NCBI GenBank assembly: GCA_964533515.1
Contig: CAZHMB010000007.1
Coordinates: 1 to 31,361 of the forward strand
Source: CAZHMB01 sp964533515
GTDB taxonomy: Archaea; Nanobdellota; Nanobdellia; Pacearchaeales; GW2011-AR1
DNA length: 31,361 nucleotides
Reading direction: 5' to 3'
The notes beneath the pieces were generated by a model. It was not told the DNA's origin. It was given only the letters and a program-made list of their open reading frames with translations, and made no database searches. This document shows, piece by piece, positions 1 to 7,111 of this stretch (positions within the stretch are counted from its first letter, which is position 1; each line of letters opens with the position of its first letter). Made by a program: the position numbers and the translations under genes.

Positions 1-2
1 TG

Positions 3-446
3 CCTATGATGTTTCAAGGTACCTCAAAGGAAGAGCGGGAAGATGTTGCTGAAGAGATTTTAGAAAAAGTTAATTTGGAGGATAGAATGGATTTTTATCC
101 GAATCAACTTTCAGGAGGACAACAGCAAAGAGTTGCAATTGCGAGGGCTTTAGCAAATGATCCAGAAGTTATATTGGCTGACGAGCCTACAGGGAACTTG
201 GATACAAAAACAGGTGAAAAGGTTATGGATTTTCTTAAGCAATTGAATAGTGAAGGAAAAACAATAATCATGGTCACGCACGAGCCTGAGCTTGCAGAAG
301 CTTATGCCGAAAAAGTTTATTGGTTAAAGGATGGAAAAGTAGAAAAAGTGACAAAAAAGAAAAAAAGTTTTGCAATTGTGAAAGAAGAGAGAAAATTATT
401 CAATGGGAAAGGAAAGAAATTTGGGGCAAAGAAGGAGAGGGGTTAA
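3..446 (+). CDS. ABC transporter ATP-binding protein, MacB/LolD type (5' truncated by window edge)
   Basis: C-terminal part of an ABC ATPase that powers a membrane exporter. The reading frame is open to the first base, so the Walker A motif lies outside the window. Counting from the ATG at 6, the signature LSGGQ is at residues 35-39, Walker B ILADE at 56-60, the D-loop GNLD follows, and the switch histidine is H92 (VTHEP). The QQQRVAIARAL context is typical of the LolD/MacB/FtsE branch. A basic tail of about 30 residues follows the usual end of the domain. The stop TAA at 444-446 directly abuts the ATG of the first permease, so the three genes form a tightly coupled operon. The exported substrate cannot be told from sequence. 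Confidence 0.95.
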   Translation, partial: PMMFQGTSKEEREDVAEEILEKVNLEDRMDFYPNQLSGGQQQRVAIARALANDPEVILADEPTGNLDTKTGEKVMDFLKQLNSEGKTIIMVTHEPELAEAYAEKVYWLKDGKVEKVTKKKKSFAIVKEERKLFNGKGKKFGAKKERG

Positions 447-1664
447 ATGATCCAAGATTATTTTGCTTTGTCTTTCAAAAATTTAAAACATCGAGGGATT
501 CGATCATGGTTAACTTTACTGGGCATTTTTATTGGAATAATGGCCGTTGTTTCTTTAATTAGTCTGGGAAATGGTTTAAAGTTAGGAGTCATGTCACAGT
601 TTGGAATTAGTTCGACAGAGGTTATTTCTGTTCAAGCAGGTGGACTTAACTCCTATGGCCCTCCGGGGTCTGGCGTTGTTAATGCTTTGACAGAAGAAGA
701 TGCCGAAGCTGTAGGAAAACTTAGTTCTGTCGAAAGAGCTGTTGCGAGATATTTGTCTTCGGGAAAATTAGAGTTTAATGATCGAGTAAATTTTGGCTTT
801 GCAGTTTCTGTTCCCGACGGAGAAGATCGGAAATTCTTTTATGAAACTTTAGACGCAGATGCAGAAGTTGGAAGATTGCTCGAGGATGGAGATTTGCACA
901 AAGTGGTTTTGGGACATAACTTTTATTCTGATTCGGCAGGATTTGATAAAGAAATTGTGCCGGGGAAGACAATTCTTTTGCAAGACAAGGAATTTGAAGT
1001 TATAGGAATAACTGAAAAGAAAGGAAGCTTCATTCTGGATAATGTGGTTTATGTAAACAACGAGCCCCTGAAAGATTTAATGGATATAGGAAACGAAGTT
1101 GATCTCATTGTTGTCAAAGTTAAAAATAAAGATTTGATAGACAAAGCAAAAAGAGATATTGAAAAACTTTTGAGAAAGAGGAGGAATGTGAAAGAAGGCG
1201 AGGAGGATTTTGAAGTTTCAACACCAGAATCTTCACTTGAAACAGTAAATAGTATTCTCGGAGGAATTCAAGCATTTATTATTGTTATAGCGAGCATGTC
1301 AATTCTCGTTGGGTCCTTGGGGATTGTAAACACCATGACAACTTCAGTTCTAGAAAGAAGAAAAGATATAGGAATTATGAAAGCGATCGGGGCTAGAAAT
1401 CAAGACATCTTCTATAACTTTTTTGTTGAGGCAGGTTTAATGGGTTTGATTGGCGGAATCTTTGGAGTTGTTTTCGGGGTCTTAATTGGGTATTTCGGGA
1501 CTGTGGGAATCAATAGTTTTATTGGTGCCTCTATCAAACCGGAAATTGATTTTATTTTTATAGCTCTTGTTTTAATGAGTAGCTTTTTAATTGGGTCTGT
1601 CACGGGAATTACTCCGGCCATGAATGCAGCACAACAAAATCCAGTGGAGGCTTTAAGAGGATGA
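447..1664 (+). CDS. ABC transporter permease, FtsX/MacB family (first of two)
   Basis: A 405-residue permease of the MacB/FtsX type. It has one N-terminal membrane segment (about residues 20-43), a large extracytoplasmic MacB-type periplasmic core domain (about 50-270), and three C-terminal membrane segments that make up the FtsX domain. The motif SVLERRKDIGIMKAIGA just after the second segment is the classical FtsX coupling-helix region that contacts the ATPase. It begins immediately after the ATPase stop codon and its own stop overlaps the next start (ATGA, 1661-1664). Together with the next gene it probably forms a heterodimeric exporter or mechanotransmission complex. Confidence 0.93.
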   Translation: MIQDYFALSFKNLKHRGIRSWLTLLGIFIGIMAVVSLISLGNGLKLGVMSQFGISSTEVISVQAGGLNSYGPPGSGVVNALTEEDAEAVGKLSSVERAVARYLSSGKLEFNDRVNFGFAVSVPDGEDRKFFYETLDADAEVGRLLEDGDLHKVVLGHNFYSDSAGFDKEIVPGKTILLQDKEFEVIGITEKKGSFILDNVVYVNNEPLKDLMDIGNEVDLIVVKVKNKDLIDKAKRDIEKLLRKRRNVKEGEEDFEVSTPESSLETVNSILGGIQAFIIVIASMSILVGSLGIVNTMTTSVLERRKDIGIMKAIGARNQDIFYNFFVEAGLMGLIGGIFGVVFGVLIGYFGTVGINSFIGASIKPEIDFIFIALVLMSSFLIGSVTGITPAMNAAQQNPVEALRG

Positions 1665-2869
1665 TCTCAGAAGAAAATGTAAAATACTCTTTGAAGAATT
1701 TGTATCAGAAAAAATCTAGGAGTTTGTTGACGATAGTTTCAATATTTGTCGGAATTACAACTATCTTCGTTTTCATAAGTTTTGGTCTCGGACTTTATAG
1801 TTATGTAAATGAATTTCTGACAGATTCCTCCGCGGATAAGATAATTATCCAGCCAAGGGGAACGGGGGTCCCGGGATTAGACCCGACTTTTGCTTTGACT
1901 GATGATGATGTGGACGCCATCAAAAAGGCTTCTGGAGTTTACGAAGCGAGTGGAGTAGCCTTTAAAGTTGCTGAAGTTGAAAGGCGGGGAATAAAAAAAT
2001 ATACTTTTATTGTGGGGTATGATCCAGATGAACCTTTAATCATGGAATTTTATGGGATTGACCTTGAAGAGGGTAGGTGGTTAAGATCCGGAGAGAAGAA
2101 TAATGCGATTTTTGGATATAGTTATAACTTTAACGATAAGATTTTCTCAAAAGGTTATGATCTGAATGATAATGTTAAAGTCCAAGGAGAGAATATCAAG
2201 GCAGTTGGATTTTTTGAATCTGTCGGAAGCCCCCCTGATGATGCGCAGATTTACGTTACAAATGAATTCTTAGAAGAGCTGTATCCAAATGAAACTTTTA
2301 CTTATGGCTGGGTTATTGCGAGAGTTGATACTACAGATATGGAACGGACAATTGAAAACATTGAGAAAGCGCTGAGGAAAGAGAGAAATCTTGAAGAAGG
2401 TAAGGAAGATTTTTTTGTTCAATCTTTTCAAGATCTGATGGAAACTTACTTGAATGTTTTAAACGGGATTGTGGGTTTTATTATTTTGATTGCTTTGATC
2501 TCCGTCTTTGTCTCAGCAATTAATACTGCAAATACAATGATTACTTCGGTTTTAGAAAGGTATAAAGAAATAGGAATAATCAAATCAATCGGTGCTAGAA
2601 ATTCTGAAATTTTTAAGATATTTTTATTTGAGTCTGGTTTCTTGGGATTTGTGGCAGGTGTTGTTGGGGTTTTCTTCGGTTTCTTAATTAGTTATACGGG
2701 GGGGAAATTGTTGGAAAGTCTGGGGTGGGGATTTCTGTCTCCAAATTTTTCAATATGGCTTTTTGTTGGTTGTATCTTATTCTCAACTTTGACTGGGGCG
2801 ATTTCAGGAGCGATTCCGGCCCATAGAGCGTCAAAGATTAATCCAGTTGATGCACTGAGATATGAATAA
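1661..2869 (+). CDS. ABC transporter permease, FtsX/MacB family (second of two)
   Basis: A 402-residue paralog of the preceding permease with the same architecture: N-terminal membrane segment (about 22-45), extracytoplasmic core domain, then three C-terminal membrane segments. The conserved SVLERYKEIGIIKSIGA segment matches the sister protein's ERRKDIGIMKAIGA. Translation is coupled by an ATGA overlap. Two different FtsX permeases with one ATPase suggest a heterodimer. The operon ends here, followed by a TATA-like box for the next gene. No membrane-fusion (MacA-like) partner lies downstream; upstream is not visible. Confidence 0.92.
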   Translation: MISEENVKYSLKNLYQKKSRSLLTIVSIFVGITTIFVFISFGLGLYSYVNEFLTDSSADKIIIQPRGTGVPGLDPTFALTDDDVDAIKKASGVYEASGVAFKVAEVERRGIKKYTFIVGYDPDEPLIMEFYGIDLEEGRWLRSGEKNNAIFGYSYNFNDKIFSKGYDLNDNVKVQGENIKAVGFFESVGSPPDDAQIYVTNEFLEELYPNETFTYGWVIARVDTTDMERTIENIEKALRKERNLEEGKEDFFVQSFQDLMETYLNVLNGIVGFIILIALISVFVSAINTANTMITSVLERYKEIGIIKSIGARNSEIFKIFLFESGFLGFVAGVVGVFFGFLISYTGGKLLESLGWGFLSPNFSIWLFVGCILFSTLTGAISGAIPAHRASKINPVDALRYE

Positions 2870-2934
2870 AATTATACAAATCTTTAAAAACCATTTTCCC
2901 CAAAGTTTCTTAGCTTAAAAAAGAGGTAAAAATT

Positions 2935-3159
2935 GTGACAAACTGTTTGAATTGCGGAAAAGAACTTTCTTCTGAAAGTGTTATCGATCTTTGTGAGAGA
3001 TGCGGAATCGGGATGTATGGAGAAAAAACTTTTAGCACTATTGTGAATAATCTGAAAGAAGATGGAGACAGGCAGAACTTAACAGACCAAGGAACTCTTG
3101 GGATGGAAATGCCAGAACCGGGGCTTGAAACTCTTGAAGAAACCCGGGAATTTTCATAA
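2935..3159 (+). CDS. Small zinc-ribbon protein of unknown function
   Basis: A 74-residue protein with two CxxC knuckles near the N-terminus (CLNCGKEL and CERCGIG), fitting a single treble-clef or zinc-ribbon fold, followed by an acidic, probably disordered tail. The start is GTG at 2935; it is supported by a good Shine-Dalgarno GAGGT at 2923-2927 seven bases upstream, and by a TATA-like box (TCTTTAAAAACC, 2881-2892). The latter implies a short 5' leader, unlike the leaderless genes around it. I do not recognise a named family. Position before the ribosomal cluster suggests, but does not show, a role in translation or transcription. Confidence 0.7.
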   Translation: MTNCLNCGKELSSESVIDLCERCGIGMYGEKTFSTIVNNLKEDGDRQNLTDQGTLGMEMPEPGLETLEETREFS

Positions 3160-3187
3160 GCATTTCTTTTTGTTTTATAAAGGGATA

Positions 3188-3280
3188 GTTTTTTAAATGG
3201 TTTATTAGTGAATTTAATATGGCAAGGAAAATTAGAAATTTTCTGGACAATAGAATCTAAACGCAAAAGGAAAAAATTCA
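3188..3280 (+). promoter_or_regulatory. Promoter and 5' leader of rpl21e with a 13-residue upstream ORF
   Basis: A T/A box GTTTTTTAAATGG (3188-3200) lies about 25 bp before an ATG at 3219. That ATG opens a 13-residue ORF (MARKIRNFLDNRI, stop 3258-3260), so a leaderless transcript would begin with this ORF. The L21e ATG follows 20 bases later, preceded by a weak AAAAGGAAAA. Whether the short ORF is translated is unknown. Confidence 0.4.
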
Positions 3281-3559
3281 ATGGTAAGGAAAAAATCACT
3301 TAGAACGCGGGGAAAGCTGAAACTTAGTAAGTACTTTCAAAAGTTCTCTGATGGGGATGTTGTTAGTGTCAATTTGGAACGATCACAGAAGTCGAATACT
3401 CCTAAAAGAATGCAGGGAAGGACCGGAACAATAAGGGAAAAGAAAGGCAGCTCGTATGTTGTAGATATCAAAGATCACGCAAAGGAAAAGAGTTATATAA
3501 TCTCCCCCATTCATTTAACTAAGTTAAAAACATTGGAAAAAACAAAAAATGATAATTGA
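3281..3559 (+). CDS. rpl21e: Large ribosomal subunit protein eL21 (L21e)
   Basis: A 92-residue basic protein matching archaeal/eukaryotic L21e: a basic N-terminus followed by an SH3-like barrel that includes the YFQKFSDGDVVSVNL and GRTGTIREKKGSSYVVDI segments. It is a structural protein of the large subunit. The stop overlaps the next gene (Rpb4 starts at 3549), so the two are translated as a coupled pair; L21e-Rpb4-DUF655 is a familiar archaeal gene order. It is the first gene of this cluster after a TATA-like box at about 3190. Length is normal for the family. Confidence 0.95.
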   Translation: MVRKKSLRTRGKLKLSKYFQKFSDGDVVSVNLERSQKSNTPKRMQGRTGTIREKKGSSYVVDIKDHAKEKSYIISPIHLTKLKTLEKTKNDN

Positions 3560-3851
3560 AGAAAAACCGCTGAGTATGTCAGAATCGTCTGAATATTTGG
3601 GAAAGAGCGACAGCGAAAAAGAGACGACGGGATTCGTTAAGAAATTCGTTAAGATAAAACCAGAAAAGGCAAAAGAGCTTAGAAAAGAAATCGAGGGTCT
3701 TGATTTCTTGAAAGTTAAAGCCGAACATATTGCAAAAGTAATTGATTTGATTCCTGAGACAGAAGAAGAATTGAATAAGATTTTTGTAGATATTTCTTTA
3801 AATGAGGAAGAAGTGAAGGCTCTCCTCGAAAAAATTAAATCTTTTAAATAA
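3549..3851 (+). CDS. rpoF: DNA-directed RNA polymerase subunit Rpb4 (RpoF)
   Basis: A 100-residue protein with the Rpb4/RpoF fold: a charged N-terminal tip, then the helical HRDC-like region (KAKELRKEIEGL...KVKAEHIAKVIDLIPETEEELNKIF). With RpoE it forms the stalk of archaeal RNA polymerase, which binds nascent RNA and assists promoter opening. It starts 11 bases inside the end of L21e. Its TAA stop (3849-3851) is followed by a second TAA and then the ATG of the first 52-nt module copy. The family identity rests on fold-level pattern and on gene order (L21e-Rpb4-DUF655). Confidence 0.88.
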   Translation: MIIEEKPLSMSESSEYLGKSDSEKETTGFVKKFVKIKPEKAKELRKEIEGLDFLKVKAEHIAKVIDLIPETEEELNKIFVDISLNEEEVKALLEKIKSFK

Positions 3852-3855
3852 TAAA

Positions 3856-4011
3856 ATGAAAAAATTAAAAATTTTATATATTTTCCAAAAGGAAGTATCT
3901 TTGTAAAATGAAAAAATTAAAAATTTTATATATTTTCCAAAAGGAAGTATCTTTGTAAAATGAAAAAACTAAAAGTTTTATACCTTTTACAAAAGGGGGC
4001 TTTTTTGTAAA
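3856..4011 (+). repeat. Three tandem copies of a 52-nt module, each encoding a 16-residue mini-ORF, upstream of DUF655
   Basis: Units start at ATG 3856, 3908 and 3960 with an exact 52-nt period; the fourth in-phase ATG (4012) is the DUF655 start. Units one and two are identical; unit three diverges. Each unit holds a 16-codon ORF ending in TAA, one base before the next ATG (TAAaATG). The peptides are MKKLKILYIFQKEVSL twice, then MKKLKVLYLLQKGAFL. Each unit also carries a TATA-like TTTTATA about 31-35 bases before the next ATG and an SD-like AAAGG(G) 17-20 bases before it. The unit can therefore be read as leader-peptide gene, promoter or ribosome-loading element. Related copies precede rpoD, L13 and S9. 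Confidence 0.9.
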
Positions 4012-4548
4012 ATGGACAAAGAAGAATATGCAATAGTACTAGAGTACCTGCCAAACGGCTATCCCTTGGAGAAAAAGATGATGCCAATCGCGCAGGCGAT
4101 AGGGAAAGAGAACCTAGTATTGCTCGAACTTGTTCCTCGGAGAGGAGTTTCTCTTGAAATTGGAGAGGAAGCTTATATTGGGGAAGGGAAAAGAGAGAAG
4201 ATTTATTACATTCTAGGAAGACTGAAAAGAGAAAAACTTGGGGAAGCCGCCAAAGCTCAATTAGAAGAACATATTAAGAATTATGTGGAAGCGAAAGCGA
4301 AAGAACTTCTTGAATTTTATAACAAATCTGAAGCGATGAACAAAAGAGTTCATCAGATTGAATTGCTTCCCGGAATGGGCAAGAAACACATGAAAGAGAT
4401 ACTTGAGAAGAGAAGAGAAAAGGAATTTGAGAGTTTTGAAGACATGGAGAATCGGATTTCTAACCTTCCCGATCCGAAAAAAGCAATCGAAAAAAGAATA
4501 TTTGAAGAATTAACAACCATGCAGAGATACAATCTATTTGTTAATTGA
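4012..4548 (+). CDS. DUF655 family protein (putative RNA/nucleic-acid-binding, HhH-like C-terminus)
   Basis: A 178-residue protein of the archaeal DUF655 family, which regularly follows L21e and Rpb4 in archaea. The N-terminal half (DKEEYAIVLEYLPNG...EAYIGEGKREKIYYILGRL) looks like an S1/OB-type beta region, and the C-terminal half contains a helix-hairpin-helix-like stretch (QIELLPGMGKKHMKEILEKR) that usually contacts nucleic acid. The molecular function is not established. Its start is the ATG at 4012, the in-phase continuation of the three tandem 52-nt modules immediately upstream, so its expression is the most obvious target of that array. Confidence 0.88.
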   Translation: MDKEEYAIVLEYLPNGYPLEKKMMPIAQAIGKENLVLLELVPRRGVSLEIGEEAYIGEGKREKIYYILGRLKREKLGEAAKAQLEEHIKNYVEAKAKELLEFYNKSEAMNKRVHQIELLPGMGKKHMKEILEKRREKEFESFEDMENRISNLPDPKKAIEKRIFEELTTMQRYNLFVN

Positions 4549-4574
4549 TTAGACAGTATCCAGGTATAGCGGAA

Positions 4575-4611
4575 CCTTTAAAAACTCTTTGAAAAAACTA
4601 ATTATAGACTA
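4575..4611 (+). promoter_or_regulatory. TATA-like promoter of the S13-S4-S11 operon
   Basis: CCTTTAAAAAC at 4575-4585 sits about 30 bp before the S13 ATG (4611). No Shine-Dalgarno is present in between, so a leaderless transcript starting at or a few bases before the ATG is the simplest reading. Confidence 0.6.
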
Positions 4612-5102
4612 TGGAAGTGAAAGAAAAACAACCAAACGAAGAACAGAAAGCTAAAGAAAGAATTGTTAGAATCCTCTCGAAAGATATAGAGGGTGGGATG
4701 AAAATTTATGCGGGACTTACAAAAATTAAAGGTATTTCTTGGGCAATGTCAAATTATATTTGCAAAAAAATGGGCCTTGACAAACCAAAAATGGTCGGTC
4801 TTATGGACGATGCGGAGATTGAGAAGATAACAAAATTTGTAAAAGAGTTGAAAAGTATTGAGGAAAAATATTTGATGAATCGGCAAAAGGATATTGAATC
4901 TGGAGAAGACAAACATCTTGTTGTCTCAGATTTGGATTTGCAAAAGGAATTTGACATAAAAAGATTGAGAAAAATTAAGAGTTATCGTGGTTTGAGGCAC
5001 GGCGCAAATCTTCCTACAAGAGGTCAGAGGACACGGGGCAACTTTAGGAAAAATAGGTCTAAAGGTTCTGGAATTAAAAAGAAAGTTGTAAAGAAAGAAT
5101 AA
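4611..5102 (+). CDS. rps13: Small ribosomal subunit protein uS13
   Basis: A 163-residue uS13. The helix-two-turn-helix segment (KIKGISWAMSNYICKKMGL) sits in the first third and the conserved C-terminal rRNA-binding tail (KSYRGLRHGANLPTRGQRTRGNFRKNRSKG) is intact. It binds the head of the small subunit and contacts the P-site tRNA. A short charged N-terminal extension precedes the conserved core. It is the first gene of the archaeal order S13-S4-S11-RpoD, has its own TATA-like box, and its TAA is followed one base later by the S4 ATG (TAAaATG). Confidence 0.96.
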   Translation: MEVKEKQPNEEQKAKERIVRILSKDIEGGMKIYAGLTKIKGISWAMSNYICKKMGLDKPKMVGLMDDAEIEKITKFVKELKSIEEKYLMNRQKDIESGEDKHLVVSDLDLQKEFDIKRLRKIKSYRGLRHGANLPTRGQRTRGNFRKNRSKGSGIKKKVVKKE

Positions 5103-5103
5103 A

Positions 5104-5637
5104 ATGAAGAGGAAACACAAAAAATATTCACGACCGAAAAGGCCTTTTGATAAGGCAAGGATAGATTCTGAAAATATTTTGAAAGAAAATTATGGTCTTA
5201 AAAATAAAAAAGAAATTTGGAGATCAGATGCAAAGATTAAATCTATGAGAGAGAAAGCAAAAAAATTAATTTCCGCGGATGTTGAAGAACAGAAAGCATT
5301 ATTTGCTCGTTTGAATAAATTGGGATTTGAAGTTAACTCGATTGCAGATGTTTTGGGCCTTGAGATTGAAGATTATTTGAAGAGAAGGCTCCAGACAATT
5401 GTTGTTAAGAAAAGGCTTGCGACTACAATGAAAGGTGGAAGACAATTAATAACTCACAAAAAAGTTTTAATTGGTGGCAGGGTTGTTAACAGCCCATCTT
5501 ATATTGTCCCGGTTAAATCCGAAAGCGAAATTACTGTAAAAAAATCAAAGCCGGAGAAGAAAGTTGAGAAAGAGGAAGAAGCGCCAAAAGAAGAAAAACC
5601 TTCTGAAAAAAATAAACCCGAGGAGAAAAAAGAATAA
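5104..5637 (+). CDS. rps4: Small ribosomal subunit protein uS4
   Basis: A 177-residue archaeal uS4, an early-assembling 16S rRNA binder. The basic N-terminal region contains RPFDKARIDSENILKENYGL; the S4 RNA-binding motif lies around residues 100-140 (DYLKRRLQTIVVKKRLATT...LITHKKVLIGGRVVNSPSYIV). The last roughly 30 residues form a Lys/Glu-rich low-complexity tail similar in composition to the N-terminal tail of the next protein, S11. The stop TAA shares one base with the S11 ATG (5637), so the two are coupled. Confidence 0.96.
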   Translation: MKRKHKKYSRPKRPFDKARIDSENILKENYGLKNKKEIWRSDAKIKSMREKAKKLISADVEEQKALFARLNKLGFEVNSIADVLGLEIEDYLKRRLQTIVVKKRLATTMKGGRQLITHKKVLIGGRVVNSPSYIVPVKSESEITVKKSKPEKKVEKEEEAPKEEKPSEKNKPEEKKE

Positions 5638-6089
5638 TGGCTGAAAAAATAAAGGAAGAAAAAGTGGAAGAGACAAAAGAAGCTCCGAAGGAGAAGAAAG
5701 TTGAGAAAAAGAAAAAAGAGTACGAGGCTGTTGTTAATATTTATACTTCATTCAACAACACAATCGCGCACGTTACAGACATGGCCGGAAGAACAATCGC
5801 AAAAGTTGATGGAGGAATGGTTACAAAGCATAGCCGATTAAAGGCAAACCCAACAATAGCGATGTTTATTGCAAGAAGAATTGGAGAGTCTTTGCAAGAA
5901 ATCGGCGTTAAAAATTTATATGTTAGGATAAGAACGAAAACTGGAAATCCTGCTCCGGGCCCAGGAACAAACGCGATCATGAAAAGTTTGTCAAGAGCCG
6001 GCTTCAAAATTTTGAATATCTTGGATGTTACTAGAAGCCCGAGGGGCGGCCCAAAAGTGAAAGGTGGTAGAAGGGGAAGAAGACCGTAA
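5637..6089 (+). CDS. rps11: Small ribosomal subunit protein uS11
   Basis: A 150-residue uS11. A Lys/Glu-rich extension of about 28 residues precedes the conserved domain, which begins at EAVVNIYTSFNNTIAHVTDMAG. The C-terminus RSPRGGPKVKGGRRGRRP is the typical platform-region tail that contacts 16S rRNA near the E site. The start codon overlaps the S4 stop by one base. After the gene comes a possible TATA-like element and the rpoD copy of the 52-nt module. Confidence 0.96.
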   Translation: MAEKIKEEKVEETKEAPKEKKVEKKKKEYEAVVNIYTSFNNTIAHVTDMAGRTIAKVDGGMVTKHSRLKANPTIAMFIARRIGESLQEIGVKNLYVRIRTKTGNPAPGPGTNAIMKSLSRAGFKILNILDVTRSPRGGPKVKGGRRGRRP

Positions 6090-6098
6090 ATAGATAAG

Positions 6099-6182
6099 CT
6101 TTAAAAGAGTTAAATTTATAAAAATAATATGGAAAAATCAAAGATTTTACGTAGTTTCCAAACAAGGGTATTTGTAAAATGA
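6099..6182 (+). promoter_or_regulatory. rpoD promoter and leader: divergent copy of the 52-nt module with a 17-residue upstream ORF
   Basis: A TATA-like GCTTTAAAAG (6099-6108) is centred about 25 bp before an ATG at 6129; a second candidate is AATTTATAAAA (6114-6124). The ATG opens an ORF for MEKSKILRSFQTRVFVK that ends at TGA 6180-6182, overlapping the rpoD start as ATGA. The first half matches the other modules closely; the second half is two bases shorter, which shifts the frame but keeps the stop on the downstream start codon. Confidence 0.55.
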
Positions 6183-6904
6183 AAAAAATAAACGAAACAA
6201 AAAACGGGCTTGTTTTTCAAGCAGATATGAACTACACATTAGCAAATGCTATAAGAAGGTACCTTGGGAAGATAAAAGTTTTGGCGATAGATGAGCTTGA
6301 AATATCAAAGAATGATTCTCCACTTTACGATGAGACAATTGCTCACCGATTAGGATTAGTTCCAATTGTAACCCCTGGAAATGTTAGCGATTCTACTGAA
6401 AAAGAATTAACTCTCCAAAGTAAAAAGGAAGGTTTTGTCTCCTCCGGAGAATTCAAAGGAAGCGCTAAAGTTGTATATGAGAATATCCCAATAACTCTTT
6501 TAAGTAAAGGCCAGGAGCTGAATGTGAAAGCGTTTATCCGAGCAGGAAAAGGAAATGATCATGCAAAATTTTCTCCAGGATTGATGTTCTATAATGAATT
6601 GATGGATGTTAAATTAAAAAACTGCCCTCTCGAGGCTGTTGATATTTGTCCGAAAGGGATATTAGAAAACAAGGATGGGAAAGTTATTGTTAATGAAAAA
6701 GCAAAATACAAAGGAGATACTTGCGAGGCTTGTGTTGACGCTTTGAAAAAGATAGGTAAAGAAAATTGCATTGAAGTTAAACCGCAAGGAGAGTTAGTTA
6801 TCAATCTGGAAAGCTTCGGTCAACTTTCAACAAAGGACATGTTTATTAATTCAATAAAAGAGTTGAAAAAAGACTTGGAAGAAGTTGGAAAAGGTTTGAA
6901 ATAG
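6179..6904 (+). CDS. rpoD: DNA-directed RNA polymerase subunit D (RpoD, Rpb3-like)
   Basis: A 241-residue alpha-like subunit that dimerises with RpoL to nucleate archaeal RNA polymerase assembly. The dimerisation domain is recognisable from NYTLANAIRRYLGKIKVLAIDELEI and HRLGLVPI. A ferredoxin-like insertion is present with Cys149, Cys157, Cys182 and Cys185 (C-x7-C and CEAC), plus Cys197; this may bind an Fe-S cluster or zinc as in some archaeal RpoD proteins, but the spacing is not the textbook CxxCxxC. The start at 6179 is chosen because the core alignment begins immediately after it and the upstream mini-ORF terminates on it. Confidence 0.95.
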   Translation: MKKINETKNGLVFQADMNYTLANAIRRYLGKIKVLAIDELEISKNDSPLYDETIAHRLGLVPIVTPGNVSDSTEKELTLQSKKEGFVSSGEFKGSAKVVYENIPITLLSKGQELNVKAFIRAGKGNDHAKFSPGLMFYNELMDVKLKNCPLEAVDICPKGILENKDGKVIVNEKAKYKGDTCEACVDALKKIGKENCIEVKPQGELVINLESFGQLSTKDMFINSIKELKKDLEEVGKGLK

Positions 6905-6939
6905 TTCTTTAGTTAATTTGAAGATATTTGAGATATACA

Positions 6940-7022
6940 TGCGGGAAGAAGGATTCGAACCCTCGTAGACAGAAGCCATTTGGACCTTAACCAAACCCGT
7001 TTGACCACTCCGGCATTCCCGC
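6940..7022 (-). tRNA. tRNA-Leu, anticodon read as AAG
   Basis: The reverse strand folds as a class II tRNA: acceptor GCGGGAA/TTCCCGC with discriminator A73 and no encoded CCA, D-arm CCG/CGG with GG in the loop, anticodon stem TTTGG/CCAAA with seven-base loop TTAAGGT, a long variable arm (GGC-TTCT-GTC), T-arm GAGGG/CCTTC with loop TTCGAAT. A73 and the long variable arm indicate Leu rather than Ser. Standard numbering gives anticodon AAG (plus-strand 6986-6988), where archaea normally have GAG. It lies antisense to the ribosomal genes, between rpoD and L18e. Confidence 0.92.
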
Positions 7023-7111
7023 CGAGTAATGTACGCGAGCATTGTATCGCGAAGAGCCAAAAGACTTTTATCGTGAGCGTGCTTACGAACCTCGAAAATA
7101 ACTGAAATCGA

